Assembly (NCBI RefSeq): GCF_023343835.1
Contig: NC_064442.1
Location: 15,300,501-15,364,500 of the forward strand
DNA length: 64,000 nucleotides
Source of the DNA: Lagopus muta
Lineage: Eukaryota; Chordata; Aves; Galliformes; Phasianidae
Direction of reading: 5' to 3'
In this document: positions 13,420-26,500 of the stretch, piece after piece
How positions within the stretch are numbered: position 1 is the first letter of the stretch
How the letters are laid out: each line of letters starts with the position of its first letter
Position numbers and translations under genes: made by a program
Notes under the pieces: model-generated
What the model was told of the DNA's origin: nothing
The model's database searches: none
What the model saw: the letters and a program-made list of their open reading frames with translations, nothing else

Positions 13420-13690
13420 TTCACTGAGGTAACTGGTGGCTCAGAGCTGTACTAGTCATGAGTGGAGCTCCTGAGGGGTCAACACGAGGTCTAGTACTTT
13501 CCAGTTTTCTTATAAATCATCTGGGTAGCACAAATGAATCAGCATTCAGTGAGTCTGCAGATGACGCAGAATGGAGAGGAGAGTAACAGTGGACAGAAGA
13601 GCCGCTATTCAGAGACTGGGGCGGCACAGCAAGGTCAGTAAAGACTGCATGGCATTTAACTCCAGCACCGTGACAAAATAAGCACAAGCA
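13420..13690 (+). mobile_element. Diverged CR1 LINE fragment (RT region)
   Basis: The plus strand follows the CR1 reverse-transcriptase coding order. There is a GGAGCTCCTGAGGGGTC stretch, then a TTATAAATCATCTGGGTAGC segment corresponding to the Asn-Asp-Leu region, then GTCTGCAGATGACGC corresponding to the Ala-Asp-Asp region. Stops and indels show an old, dead copy. Boundaries are approximate. Confidence 0.6.
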
Positions 13691-16015
13691 GCAGCTCTGG
13701 CTGCTCCATCAGTACCGGACTACAAGCATCTACACCAATCAGGAGAGAACTAGATGCAGAGTTTTGAAATCAGTCTAGTTCTCCAGCAGTTACAACTTCC
13801 AGTTCTGACAGACAGGACAGTACATACCCTTCTTAACCAGGTAAACTGCAAAGACAAAAAGCTAACAAAGAATAAATACATAAAATTGGAAGATTCTCAT
13901 CCGGTAAGTAACATCTAATTTTGCACTTCAAATGCTTATCCAAAAGATATTCTCATAACACAGATGGACAAAGTAGTAATTACATTTAAAAATGAATCAC
14001 AAACTGCAATACAAATATATGTAATTCATTCCAAATGCAAAGCTGAAGACTGAAACCACAAGACAAGATGGTGGTATCTGAAAACTTGCTCCTAAACTCA
14101 GCTGATTGAGGCCATGTAAAATATCAGTACTAAGTAGCTGCAGAAGCAGAGATGTCTGCAGAATAAGATCCAGGCCTGCACACTTTCCTTCAGCTGTAGT
14201 TTCCACAACTGTACAGTCTGTGTTAGATGTAGGAATTCATACTCTGGTGGTACCATAACAGTCAGGCTCCCCTGTGTTCCTTCTCTCCAAAGATGCTGTT
14301 CCTTTGGGATTAGCCTGTACAGAATCAGAGATTCATCAACTGATACACAGCACATTCTCAGACTTGATTTTTTTTTAAACCTAACTATGTTATTTTGTTT
14401 TGTGTTTCCTTTGTTTCAAAGTTCAGACATTGGTGCTCAAAATAAACATGCTACCCCTTCCTCTTTCTCCTTTTATCAAACTCCTTTAAATGGAACTTCG
14501 TTTAACACAAACTGAAGTATACCTTTGTACATTTGCCTCAAATTAAAGAGCATTTAATAACACGTTTTGCTACCAGACCCACTTCATTAGGTGGAATTCT
14601 GCTGAACTGTTACTAGAGAAAATAAGAATGTAATTTGACTTTAAATACAGAGATCGTGTTGGAGTACAAAGCTGCAATTTAGGTAAAGTAACAAACTCAC
14701 ATTAGATTTTAGTCCACGATGTTGCATAATCCTCCATCTTTATTTCACCAATCACGAGCTGTTGAAAAACAAGGCAATCCTTTGGGAAACAGAAATATCC
14801 AGCAGCAGGATGATCAAAGGCATATTGTTGTTTTGCTGTATCAGGCTCTCAAAGTCAAGATTTGGTTTTCATACGTTGTTAGAAGTAGCATTCCTCTTCC
14901 CATCAAACCTCATCAGGATGTGGCAGACTATAAAGGCAACTTACATTAAGAATTTCCCGCTGTTATTGCTCATGTTCAGACACAGGAAAAGGCCGTGATC
15001 TTGAGTTAGGGAGCAACAACCATTAGCAGAAACAACCTATCATTACTTTTCGAGTCCATGCAGATCTAGGGTGCATCTACACACACAAATCACAAAACAA
15101 CTGTACTATTGCATCCAAGAGCTATCCAAGCGACTGTATTTCAATCCCTCCTCACAAGGAATAGCCCAAGATTTTTTTCAGCATCAGTTTCCTTTCTAAC
15201 AACAGAAATGTTATTGTGCTCAATCTGGCTCATAAAGCCATGGTAACTGGTACATGAACTTTACGAAGGCACGCTCTACACAGCTGTGAGAAAACAAGCA
15301 GGCCACAGCTCTCAGTAACGTGTTCTACACACCTAATGATGGAGTTCAACAAGTTCTTGTGCTGTATGAACAACAGCTGCCCTTCACACAGCTTAGAGCA
15401 CATTACACCAGTCCCACTTAATACAAAAGAGAACAAATCCAACAGAATTTGTTGTTTGCTCCACATTGCCTACATATTCTAAATGGATAATAAACTACAA
15501 TTGGTGCACATGCACACACACACACAATAATATTAAAAGACAGAACTCTTCCAGCTGCACCAACACATGGGCATATAGAGCATACAGTTGAAACTTAAAG
15601 AAATGGTATAAAAAAAAACTAAATTCCACACAAGTTTTGCTCAATTTTTATGTACACACATTGAAAACTGCTTTGACTCCCCACACAGAGTTATCTCACA
15701 GAAATGACTCACAGCTAAAGTATTCCCATTAGGAGAGGTCACTGGCTGGATTTAGGATTTTGAGTCAGGAAGACTTGTAGCCTGCAAACAACTGTAAGCC
15801 ATTTCAGCTCGTCAGCAACATATCACTGCAGCTAACAGAAGTGGTGGCCAATACCATAACAAACTGAATAATATTATAAATACATCTAGCAAGGGAAAAA
15901 AAAGCTCAGAAAATGCTTTGTATTTCACAAAGAATAGATTTTAATGTACATTAACTGCTTAAACCTCCTTAAAAGAACTTGTCCTCAGGATTTTAAAAAT
16001 CATGTGCAACCCAGT

Positions 16016-17370
16016 AAACAAATAAAATAGTTTATTGTTACTCTATGATAAAAAAAACTCAACAGCAAAACTTCCACATTATGGAGAAGAACTCCAATCA
16101 GATGTATGAACTTTGTCCCCAAGTAAAAGAAGTGGAAGAAAATCTTGAAGGCTTTTGTTTAAGCACATACACAAACACCCCACTGGAACATCATTCAAAC
16201 AGAAATTGGCTCATTTTAAAATACTTCTGCGATTTAAAAGGCAAACATGGGAAAAATTTACTGACTAAAGAATTCATAACTTTTCTAAAATCAGTTCTCC
16301 TAATGAAGAAACACAATTATACACATAATGCATAAAAAACACCCAGAAATCCAGAAAATAATTACAAATGCATCACAGCTAACAAGGTGCTTCAATACTG
16401 ACCATTGTAAGAATTTCATTTTTCTTACTAGGAAACTGCAACAGACACTCAGTGCACTCTTTTTCTAACCTCACACTCAATTTGGCTCAAAATTCTAAGT
16501 GAGCTGCTGAGACTCAGCATAGTCTTGTTTGTTTTTTTTTCAGTGACAACTAAGGCAAACCTTAATACCTCAGTAAACAGTACCGCATATTGCCCTGCAT
16601 TCTGATAGGAGATTAGACTGTAACCTTTCGGTAATGCAATAAAAAACCATCAATACTCATTTTTGAAGACATGCTAGAAGTCAAAGTAATTCCTGGAAAT
16701 TGTGCTGGGGAAGCAGAAACTGTTTCATACTTTGCTTATTAGCAAAGCTTAGGCTTTCCAGTGCAAATTTATGGCATGTCTTTTCTACAAAACACAGCTT
16801 TTGTTTCCCCAGACTCATTTGCTACACCATCCTAAAAAGAGAATGTGTTTTAGTAAATAATTGTAAAAAATTGGAAGATATTATGTTAAAAATTTAACTA
16901 GATAAATCTCTTAGCTATACCACGTAAAGTAAAATATGATTTAAAATTGCCAGAATACAAATCTGTAGTGATTCTGGAAGAAGTAAGCAAACTGAAGAGT
17001 TGCTTTTCTTGTTGCTGCCATATCAGACACTGTTGTAGACCACTGCATCTTCATGCTTCCAGCTGTTGTTATTCTATGAAAATGGTGAGACTAACAGGTC
17101 GTACTTTTTCCGCTGACTTCAACAGGAGGCACTCATCATTTTTTTTGTTTGTTTGTTTTACACCCAACTGAATTTAAGATTTTTCAATTGAAACGTGCCC
17201 ACTAAGGTAAGAAGGGGTTAATGGTTTATAGAACTTTTCAGTGTTCCTAAATATGGCTGTGGAGCTGTTTCCCCTACCGGTTTGTTCTGGCTCCTTTGAA
17301 ACTTCAAAAGCCCTCAGATTCGTTGTTCCATTTTGAACTTCCCCAGTCCATGCTTAGCACAGTTCAGTTC
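16016..17370 (-). other. ICE2: Probable ICE2 3'UTR
   Basis: This is AT-rich sequence between the ICE2 stop codon (17373-17371) and the candidate poly(A) signal at 16036-16031. It contains no coding exon or repeat that I recognise. The distal boundary is inferred from the hexamer alone. Confidence 0.45.
16031..16036 (-). terminator. ICE2: Candidate ICE2 polyadenylation signal AATAAA
   Basis: The minus strand reads AATAAA here, followed by a U/GU-rich segment containing TTTATTTG and TTTACTGGGTTG, as expected downstream of a cleavage site. It is the first canonical hexamer I found after the ICE2 stop codon and would give a 3'UTR of about 1.35 kb ending near 16015. Later signals could also be used. 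Confidence 0.45.
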
Positions 17371-17556
17371 CTACTTCACCTGTGTTTTGTTTTGCTTCAT
17401 TTTCCACTTTTTCTTCATCATTCTTTGTTTGCAGTGATTCTTCAGCTTCTTTGCAGCCACACCTTCGTTTCTAACAGGCTTAGCTGGATTGCCTTTTGTT
17501 TCCATAGTTAGCTCTCCCTCGTAGGGTGTGTCTGACTGCCCTTTCACCCCAGCCAT
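17371..17556 (-). CDS. ICE2: ICE2 coding exon 15 (C-terminus and stop)
   Basis: The acceptor is CATGTCTAG, with AG at 58-57 of the 17500 block. The exon opens in phase 0 with [10 protein letters not shown] and reads 61 codons to TAG. A METK tetrapeptide and the following Val-x-x-Glu-Gly-Val-Ala spacing match the end of human ICE2. After that point the bird protein continues for about 25 residues of Lys/Arg-rich sequence, including [19 protein letters not shown], whereas human ends shortly after. Confidence 0.9.
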   Translation of the reverse strand: MAGVKGQSDTPYEGELTMETKGNPAKPVRNEGVAAKKLKNHCKQRMMKKKWKMKQNKTQVK

Positions 17557-20500
17557 CTAGACATGTGGGGAGAGAGGAAAAAAGATAGAGAGTAATCTTA
17601 ATCTCTTTCTCTATTAAGCAAAGACGTAACTGCCTTCAGAGAACTGCCTTCTAATGCCAGCCAGACTCAGGGCCACATTCAGACAGGATGAGAGGCACCG
17701 CTGCTCTTCCTGGCACCAGTGGCATCTCACCACTCCCACTCCTTTCATGCCCAAATTTCCCTCTGGCAGAAACCAAAGTACACGAGGCCATCAGAAACTG
17801 ATGTCCAACTTTACACTGCCCTCACATAAGGTCAGAATACAGCTAAAATGTACAACTGGCACAGAAAGTGTCAAATTGGTAAACCTGCACTGGAAAAACA
17901 ATAATGCCTGAAAAGTTTCCTGCTGGTACCTTGTCGTGTTACCTGCTCAAAATATTAAGAGCTAAGAGTGGGATCTTTGGGAAGTTTCCACAGCATGATA
18001 TGCACTGTTGAATCATCACTGTAAATTACAAAGCAGGCTGAGGTTCTGAACAGTTTATTTAAAAGATTCTATTAAAATTCTCTTTGGATACAAACAATTC
18101 TGCTCATGATAAATTCTATTGTTATAGAAACAATAGCAGCAAAAAGCAGATGTTAGGAGTAAGCCATCCATATAAACAATTATTACGTATGTCTGAGAAA
18201 TGTTTCCTAACTAAGAAGTTACTCCTAAGTGCTACACAAAGCATACCTACCTCTGCACTAGGCAGCATGCTGCTCTTAAACATTATTGCATAGATGCTGC
18301 TAGGAATGTTGCCCCGTGTAGGGAACAGCATACTACGAGAATTCTAAGTTCTCCTGTTTGCCTATGCCAGGGAAACCACCTGAACTGCAATCAAAGTTTG
18401 CTCAAAGCTAAAAGGTGTTCAGAACAACCAAAGACAGGTGATTAGCTGTTATCTAGCTGCCTGAGCTAACACACCTGAAAAGACTAAAATGAAACCTTTT
18501 TGCTGCAGAGAATTTGCCATTATCCATACATGAGATTTGTTCAACATCCTAATCAACCAAGAACAGATTCAGGATACTCTGTGTGCTGAAATCAGGAAAG
18601 AACAGCATGAGGAGACAAAAGAAAGAACTTAAACTTCTAATAAAGATTAACTTCTTCGGGTCTGCTGTCCTGTAGTGTTATGCCACAGCTAACAACAGAA
18701 CATCTCTTCTTGACGCGGGTGATTTCCTTACAGTCTTTGCTGCCCACATGAGATTTCTGGTACAAATACTGGAGCTGAGTGCACAGAGAAAGGACTAACC
18801 TAGATTCCTCTCCTCTGTCTTGTTACTTATTTTCACAAAGCTCCTCAGAACTCATCATCACATGCCTCCAAGGCATGTCAGTTTTCACTGAAACAGTCCA
18901 AGATTTCAAGATTCTGAGATTTGGAGTAAAGAAAAGGGAAAATGGAGGGGAAGTGGGGACTTGAAGACAGCAAAATAGTTAAAAGATTCAGATCCTTCCT
19001 GAAATTGTCTGAAGATAAAGCATATTGATAAAAAGCAACATCAGAGGCAACACCAGAAAATCTTTATGAATAGAAATACTGTACCTGTTCCAGCTGTACT
19101 GAAAGCCTTAATTACAAGGCTTTTAAGTAGGGCAAATGCTGCATCATTTTCACTGTCCAAAAGTATCATTAGCCCACATTAAAGATGCAAAGCTCAGTTT
19201 TGAAGAGATTTTGCCAAACAGGGTAAAAAGTGTGTTTTTGGAAAAACACATCCATATCATGTAAAACTGGAACAAGAGCTCAACATAATTTATCACAAAC
19301 TAGACCCTGAGAGTATAATTCATCTCACCTGACTGCACCTGTCTACAGTTGCACTAATCATCCATAATTCTGTAGTTACTGGGGAAAAAATAATTACAGC
19401 ATGAGTCCTGCAACCTACTGAAGAGATCTATCCTAGTTTACAGACGGATCCCTATTAAAGCATTCCACTTCTCTCTGCTGACAGTACTACAAGCTTCAAC
19501 ATTGCTTTTCCATACTGTAACACTTAAAAGCTAGGTAAGATGACTCTCATCTGAAATGCCTTTCAGGAAAAAGGCATTCCTGTTCCTGGCTGTGGATGCA
19601 GAACTCTAAAGGGTCTCTTCGAACCCACAAGATATCACCTATAACCAGTGGATTGAAAAAGATTATTTCCAAACTGCTACTCTGTTTTTCCATTAAGTGC
19701 AACACTGACCTTCTGTTTCCCCGTGGCTTCTTGGGGCGCAGGCGGAAAGGTGCATGGGACTCTTCCATGTTTCATGTGATAGGGCAAAGGGAGACTGGGA
19801 TCCAGTGGCACCCAGGGGACTGAGAGCATGGCAGGTACTGTAGGCAGATCACCATGAGCCTTATGTAGGTTATACGAAGCTCTTGTTGGCTTGTCAAGGG
19901 AACTCTTGTAGATTGTAACTGATGAATCTCCTGCAGCATGAGTCAATAGATAAGAGCCCTCCTGCAAACTAAAAGGATACAAATTTAACAAAAAATGTTT
20001 TTTTGTTTGCTTTGTTAATTGTTTCACTTTATCTGACAACCTGAACAGGATAGCTAGTAATAGCTTTAATGCAGAAGCAAAACATCTTTAGGTATTTACT
20101 TATCAGTCCTTGTTTTATAAAAAGACTATAGACACAAATGAGGAAGTTAAATTGCATTAATAAATTAAATTAGATCTTGCTCATTTATATTTTATACTGG
20201 CAAAAAGGTCCAACCTCTTCTGCCATGCCACCAATATCTGCCTGTGAAGTCATGAAAAAACATAATAGATGGCATTACTTCAGAGCAGCCCATGTACATG
20301 CAAAGAATCTTGCAGACTGAAAGCCTCAGAGTAGCCAAAGAAAGAAAAATAGGGAACAAGAGAGAAGTTGTAACAGTGTGCAGATGAAGATATATGCTGT
20401 TATTCGTAAAGTTAAGCAGAAGGGAACATATGAAGGGAACTTTGTTACTGCTAGCAAAAATCAAAATTTGAAGTGTCAGCCTACACACTATTACAGCTTA

Positions 20501-23500
20501 CTCCTATGTACTGTTAGGCCAGCTCAGAAGTATCCCATCTCCTCTCCTGAGTAAGTGGTTCATAAAAGTCAACTTGTTGTTCTTTTGTACCATTTATACA
20601 AAACCTTCAAACCTAAGCACATTTTTAGGTGGCACTGAGTTATGCTATGCTAGACCTAAAAGAATCTCTGAAAGATTTCACGTATCCAAAGACACAAAAA
20701 TCAAAGAGCAGACAACCACTGCACATAAGAAACAGGGTTGCATGGGCACAGTTGGAAAGGAATACAATGTACAAAAACGAAGCACTTACTCAGACACTTT
20801 CTTCAAAATGTGATGAAGTATATTCAATGAATTTGCTGGCCTGTTAAAAAAAATTACAGTAAAAAAGTATTTAAAAAAGTAAAAAAGTAAAAGCACTTAA
20901 AAAAGGAGTATCTTGCAAGCCTTGTTAGAACTTCAGATTCATCATTAAAAAAATACTCACTTAATCAATCCAAGTTTTTCTCTTAATATTTTTGGAGAAA
21001 TCTTTTCTAGCATAATAAGTTTTGATGTCAGACCATCAATATGCCCTGGAAAACATTAATCAATACATTAAAAAAAAAAAAAAAAAAAAAAGAGAGAACA
21101 AGCAAACATAAAGGCATAATTTGCAGACCTAGAGCATTCTAAAAGCAATATTTTTTCCTGTTTCACAGTGTAGAGGGTGGAAAGCATCTGTCAGTGTTGC
21201 ACAATAACTGAAAATGGAATGTACAGTTGTTTCTAAGCACGGGCATTTGTGTGTGGGCTGTCTTACAGATCAAGGATGGCCCATGATTCCTGCAAATCTC
21301 ACGTCTTGTGTGATGTCCAGCATGTGCAACCTCACTTTGCTGTGGCTTTACTCTTGTCAGCTAGTTTATATCTTCTCAAATTTTCCTGATGCTTAATGCT
21401 ACAGTTCCTTACAGTGTAGATGATAAGCTCAACTTTTAAGACAAATTTACCTTGGAGTTGAACACACTCGTTTCTCTGTTCTGCTGTGTTATCTGACCAT
21501 TGATATTATTTGGTTTTCTGAGTATTCTGTATCTTTGTCTTTGGATTTTTTTTTCCTCCAGTGAAACACAGCTTACAATTCTGGCCTTGTTCACAGCAAA
21601 TTTGCTAAGAGTGTTTATCCCTCACATAACTAAGGGCTTTCCTCAACATACTGCTATAACAGGCACAGGCTAGCCCAAGTTTTCACTTGAAAAGCAATAA
21701 AGATAATTACCATAGCTTGTACACTGATGTAGTGACTGCATCTTACCAAGAGAGATTCTCTCTCAAGTTGAGGTTTTTGCAGAAAACTGCCCTATTTCAG
21801 CTTCCATAAGAAGAATCAGAAGGAGAACACAGTATAATAAAAATAACCTACTCAGTGGAATTTACTGCACATGCTATATATCTGTCCATGTAGGAAGTCT
21901 AAAAGTCTCAACAGTATATTTAGAACTGCTAAACAAAATTATTTCACGTTCAAGGCTAAACGTTACTCAGCAATCTGTTACGTGATGATCAAGTACGAAC
22001 TCTCATTTGTAACAAATTTGAAATGAAATCAGTTGTCCTGGTTCACTTTTAAAACACCACACACGTGTTACTTTTCTTGATAGCAGTGTTTTCTGTACGA
22101 CTAAACACTAAGTTTAATATTCTGCATTGCTAACTATGAAGAAAGAAACTTGAAATCATTAAAGTAAAAAATCTGTGTTGCCCATTATTTGTCAGCATCT
22201 TCTCAAAATCTCCATTTCTAAACTCGTTGACAGCATAGCTGGAGAAAAATACCTATGAACTACTCATACTGGATATATATTACTGTAACCTTTATTTCAG
22301 ATGTGACTGACCAAGTCCACTTGATGTTCAGTAAGTTACCTATACAGAAAGCACTTTTTTCCAAACAGTCTTCAAATCATCTTTATTTAAGAGTCATTGT
22401 TATTCCATTCAGGTGAAGGTAAACTATGCTCAGGTGCTAAATGCAAACAAGTGAATTTTAGGGGTAAAGCATTCCCAGCCTTAATCAGCAACGCCTATTA
22501 CAATTCTTTTTAACCAATTAAAACAGGTACAGAAGTGTCACAGCCTTTTTGTACGCATGTTATCCTATTTGAGCAGCAACAGGACTTAAAACGACTGAGC
22601 AAGATGCTCTACAGAAAGACAGCACTCTTTGGTTGGTGTGAAGATGATACATCTGCTTTTGAACAAATGAAGAGTCCATTTGTCCAGAAATCAAAAACCC
22701 AACTTAACGGCACACCTTGCACAGTATGCAGGAGGCAATACCTCCATTTCCGTTTCCTTTTTCATCTGCTGAACTGAGGCACTGTGAGGTACTTCCCTGA
22801 GTCACACAGAACAATGCTGGAAAATTATGGGGCACTATCCAAGGTCCAAAGAACTTTTCTCCCATACCTATTAGCAACTTCAAATCCTTTCAAGATCCAA
22901 GAATGCCTAAGCAACTTAGCACTGATATCTGCTACCCATTCAAAACCTCAGTTTGAAAGGTTCACTTCAGATCTACGCGTTCCTAGAACTAATTGAATAA
23001 GAACAGAAGCTTGATAGGTACTGCATTATTAATGGTAAGAGCAAAGTTTTCAAATAGTTTTTTTCATACCTTCACACATTATTGGGTAAATTTAAAAAGA
23101 GCAGTAAGTCTATGGCTGTACTATTGCTGATTCAAACATCCCATTATGATAGGACATTTCACTTATTTCAAATTACAGCATGACCTAAGAAGACATCTAG
23201 ATCATGTCTGCCTTTCTGGTTACAAAAAACGTGCGATAGTTCAAGTCTTGCAATGAAAAAGAATGAAATATTCACCCAATTTTAAGCCATCCATAATACA
23301 GGGATATTATCACCACTGGGGAACTGCCACTTGATTTTCAGGAAAAAAGAAAGTCTTTCAAAGAGTTGTGTAACTAAATCAGAAGACTTGCAACACTGGA
23401 TTTTTCAGAGCTCCCCAGAAATATAAAATGAAAGGCAGAATCAAAGCTGTGTTCAGCCTGGACAGGAGAAGGCTCTGGGGACAGCCAAGAGTGGCCTTTC

Positions 23501-26500
23501 AGTACCTAAAGGGGGGCTGTAAGAAGGAAAGGGGCAGACTTTAGCATGGTCTGTTGTTACAGGACAAGAGGAAACGGTTTCAAACTAAAGGAGTGGAGAT
23601 TCTATGAATCCTGAAGTAGAATGTGGTAAGTTTCCTATTAATAGCAGTTGTAGGTTCAATTTTATACAAAACTGATTGATGCCTTCCAGGCATCTGTTAA
23701 CCTAGCTATATTAGAAATTACATGCTTGTACCAAAAATCCACAGTCCCCAGTTTGCCTACCTGAATAAAACCCATATTCTGCAAGCACCAAAAGTTATTC
23801 ACACACCAGTAGTCCAAGTCAATACAAGCAATATTCTAAATCTTTTTTTGTTTGTTTAAACAGTGGTGGGAGGGGGCCTTCACAAATGCTAGGAGAACTA
23901 CGATAACCAGTACAAACCCCTAAAGGATTCCAGGTTTTGCTGTTGGATGAAGTGCATCCAAGAATCGAAAACCAAACACACTGCAATAATCAGCGTCTCA
24001 GCTTCACTACGGCTTTCTCCCTAAGCACACAGAGCTGTCAGAGGCTGGCTCATAGGAGCCTGCTTGCTCAGGGCTCCACACCCACTCCATGGCTAACAGC
24101 TGCCTGCGTGGTACAGTGGAGACTAAGGAACTTCTGAATCAGAAAGGGATGACAGCTCATGCCGGAACAAGAACCGCTCTCTCCTACAATCCTGAGAGCC
24201 TCAGTAAACGGGTGTTGGCTGCTGAGCTGTGTGCAAACTTCCGTGCCCTAGCCATATGCTAAGTGTCCTGTTACTGATAGATGATTAGATAGACATGCAT
24301 TCTTCCAGCCTGCATGCCTTTTAAGACAGTCAGCCCTCTCTTTACAGCTACATTATTTCCTCACACTGCTTGTGATTCTGGAGAAGCTAATAAATAGAAA
24401 CATTTTCTTGAAGGAGAGAAATATTTCAGTGTAGTTTAATACTACTGTACTTAAAAAACAAAAAAACAAAACAAACAAACAAACAAAAAACTTCAGGACC
24501 TTGCATCAAGTTCACAGAATCACAGAATTGCAGGGGTTGGAAGGGACCTCCAGAGATCATCGAGTCCAACCCCCTGCAAAAGCAGGTTCCCTACAGCAGG
24601 TCGCACAGGTAGGCATCCAGGCAGGTCTTGAACATCTCCAGAGAAGGAGACTCCACCACCTCCCTGGGCAGCCTGTTCCAGTGCTCCGTCACCTCACTGT
24701 AAAGAAGTTCTTGCACATGTTTGTGCGGAACTTCCTATGCTGCAGTTTCCGGCCGTTTCCCCTTGTCCTGTCTCCACTCACCACTGAAAAGAGTCCGGCC
24801 TCGCCATTCTGCCCCCCACACCTTAGATATTTATAGACCTGGATCCGGTCCCCTCTCAGTCTTCTTTTCTCAAGGCTGAACAGACCCAGTTCACTCAGCC
24901 TTTTTCCATAGCAGAGATGCTCCAGGCCCTTCACCATCTTGGTGGCCCTCCGCTGGACTCTTTCCAAGAGATCCCTGTCTTTTTTGTACTGGGGAGCCCA
25001 GAACTGGAAGCAGTGCTCCAGATGAGGCCTCACCAGGGCAGAGTAGAGGGCGAGGATCACCTCCCTCGACCTGCTGGCCACGCTCTTTTTAATGCACCCC
25101 AGGATGCCATTGGTCCTCTTGGCCACAAGGGCACACTGCTGGCTCATGGCCAACCTGTTGTCCACCAGGACACCCAGGTCCCTTTCCGCAGAGCTCCCCT
25201 CCAGCAGGTCATCCCCCAACCTGTACTGGTGCATGCAATTATTCCTCCCCAGATGCAAGACTCTACACTTGCTTTTGTTAAACCTCATCTGGTTTTTTTT
25301 TGCCCAGCTCTCCAGCCTATCCAGGTCTTGCTGAATGGTAATAGGTAGATAAAAGGTAAATTAGAGAAGAAGAATAGGAGAACTTTGTGCATAATGATTT
25401 AATAAATTTGGCTTTGTGAAGGTTTTTAGATCATATCTGATTTCATATAAGCCTTACAGTTCTGTGATTAAGATGCAAAGTTCGTATGTAAAAACTAGAA
25501 AAAAAAAAAACGAACTCAGCATTTCTCAAATAGTATTCTGACATGAGCTACCAAGAGCAGAACGTGTCATTCAGTGCTAAAGTGGAAAGGTTAGGCAACC
25601 ACAGGCCACAACTGCTGCCATAACAACCATAAAAACAGACAAATCTTTCTATAACAGGAAGCGAGGCAGTCCCAGCTCCAGAACATTCACTCACTGTAGA
25701 GGATTGCCCTCGTCCCACAGCAAACATTAAGCATATTCTAAGATGCACTGTGACGTACCACTTGAACAGATGGTCCTTTTAAAACTCAATTAATCACTAG
25801 ATAACTGATATTAAAGAGCTACACATATATTAAAAAGTTTGGTAAAGTTATCTGGCCCCGTTCTTTATATGTATCATTTTTCTTTCTCTCCAGAAAGAGG
25901 AACAAACTTTCTTGACTTTTAAAACAGTCACTGTACAAATCTGAACGTAGCATTTTTTACTGGAAGTATGCTGATCACTTTCCTTATAACACTGCACTCG
26001 TGTTTGGTCTTAGTTGTGCAGAAAAGAGAGTTTACAGTAAGACACCTTCTAATAACATTTTTGCTTTTCATCCCAGTTTATTCTATTTTCCGTGCTCCAA
26101 ATTACAGATGTAATCTCTTGTATACAGGATTTTTTACTGCTTCATTCTGAGTATTGATTACTCTGCATGCATAGGCCCTATTACATTTTTGAACAGCAGA
26201 TGGGAAGGAGATGAAGGACAAGTTTATCATACCCATCCCTTCGGGATATTTTGACCACATCATGTACTGGGAAATGAAATTTCACTGACCAGTTAGGCAC
26301 AGACAACTTCTGTTCAACTATCTGAAAAACATCATTACATACTGGTGTTCAGAGATCCTATGCAATACCACATCTACAGAAAGCAGTTTTAAATGAACCC
26401 ATGCTACCTATTTTTCTCGTTACTGCAAAGACAAAATTACTTCCAGTATACTGTATTTGAGACACAAATATTCTGTTTCCAAAGCTTGCAATTCCTCTTA

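Larger units (their letters stand above)
5351..16000. other. Intergenic DNA between ANXA2 and ICE2
   Basis: These roughly 10.6 kb separate the ANXA2 promoter from the predicted 3' end of ICE2. I found no exon, tRNA, snoRNA or other gene here. Open frames are short, lack splice-site support, and resemble no family I know. The only structures noted are an old CR1 fragment near 13.4 kb and a (TA)n tract near 12.6 kb. Distal regulatory elements could be present but cannot be recognised without alignment. Confidence 0.75.

Noticed and set aside
24917-25348. 143- and 80-codon plus-strand frames
   Set aside because: They are antisense shadows of the CR1 reverse-transcriptase frame on the minus strand.
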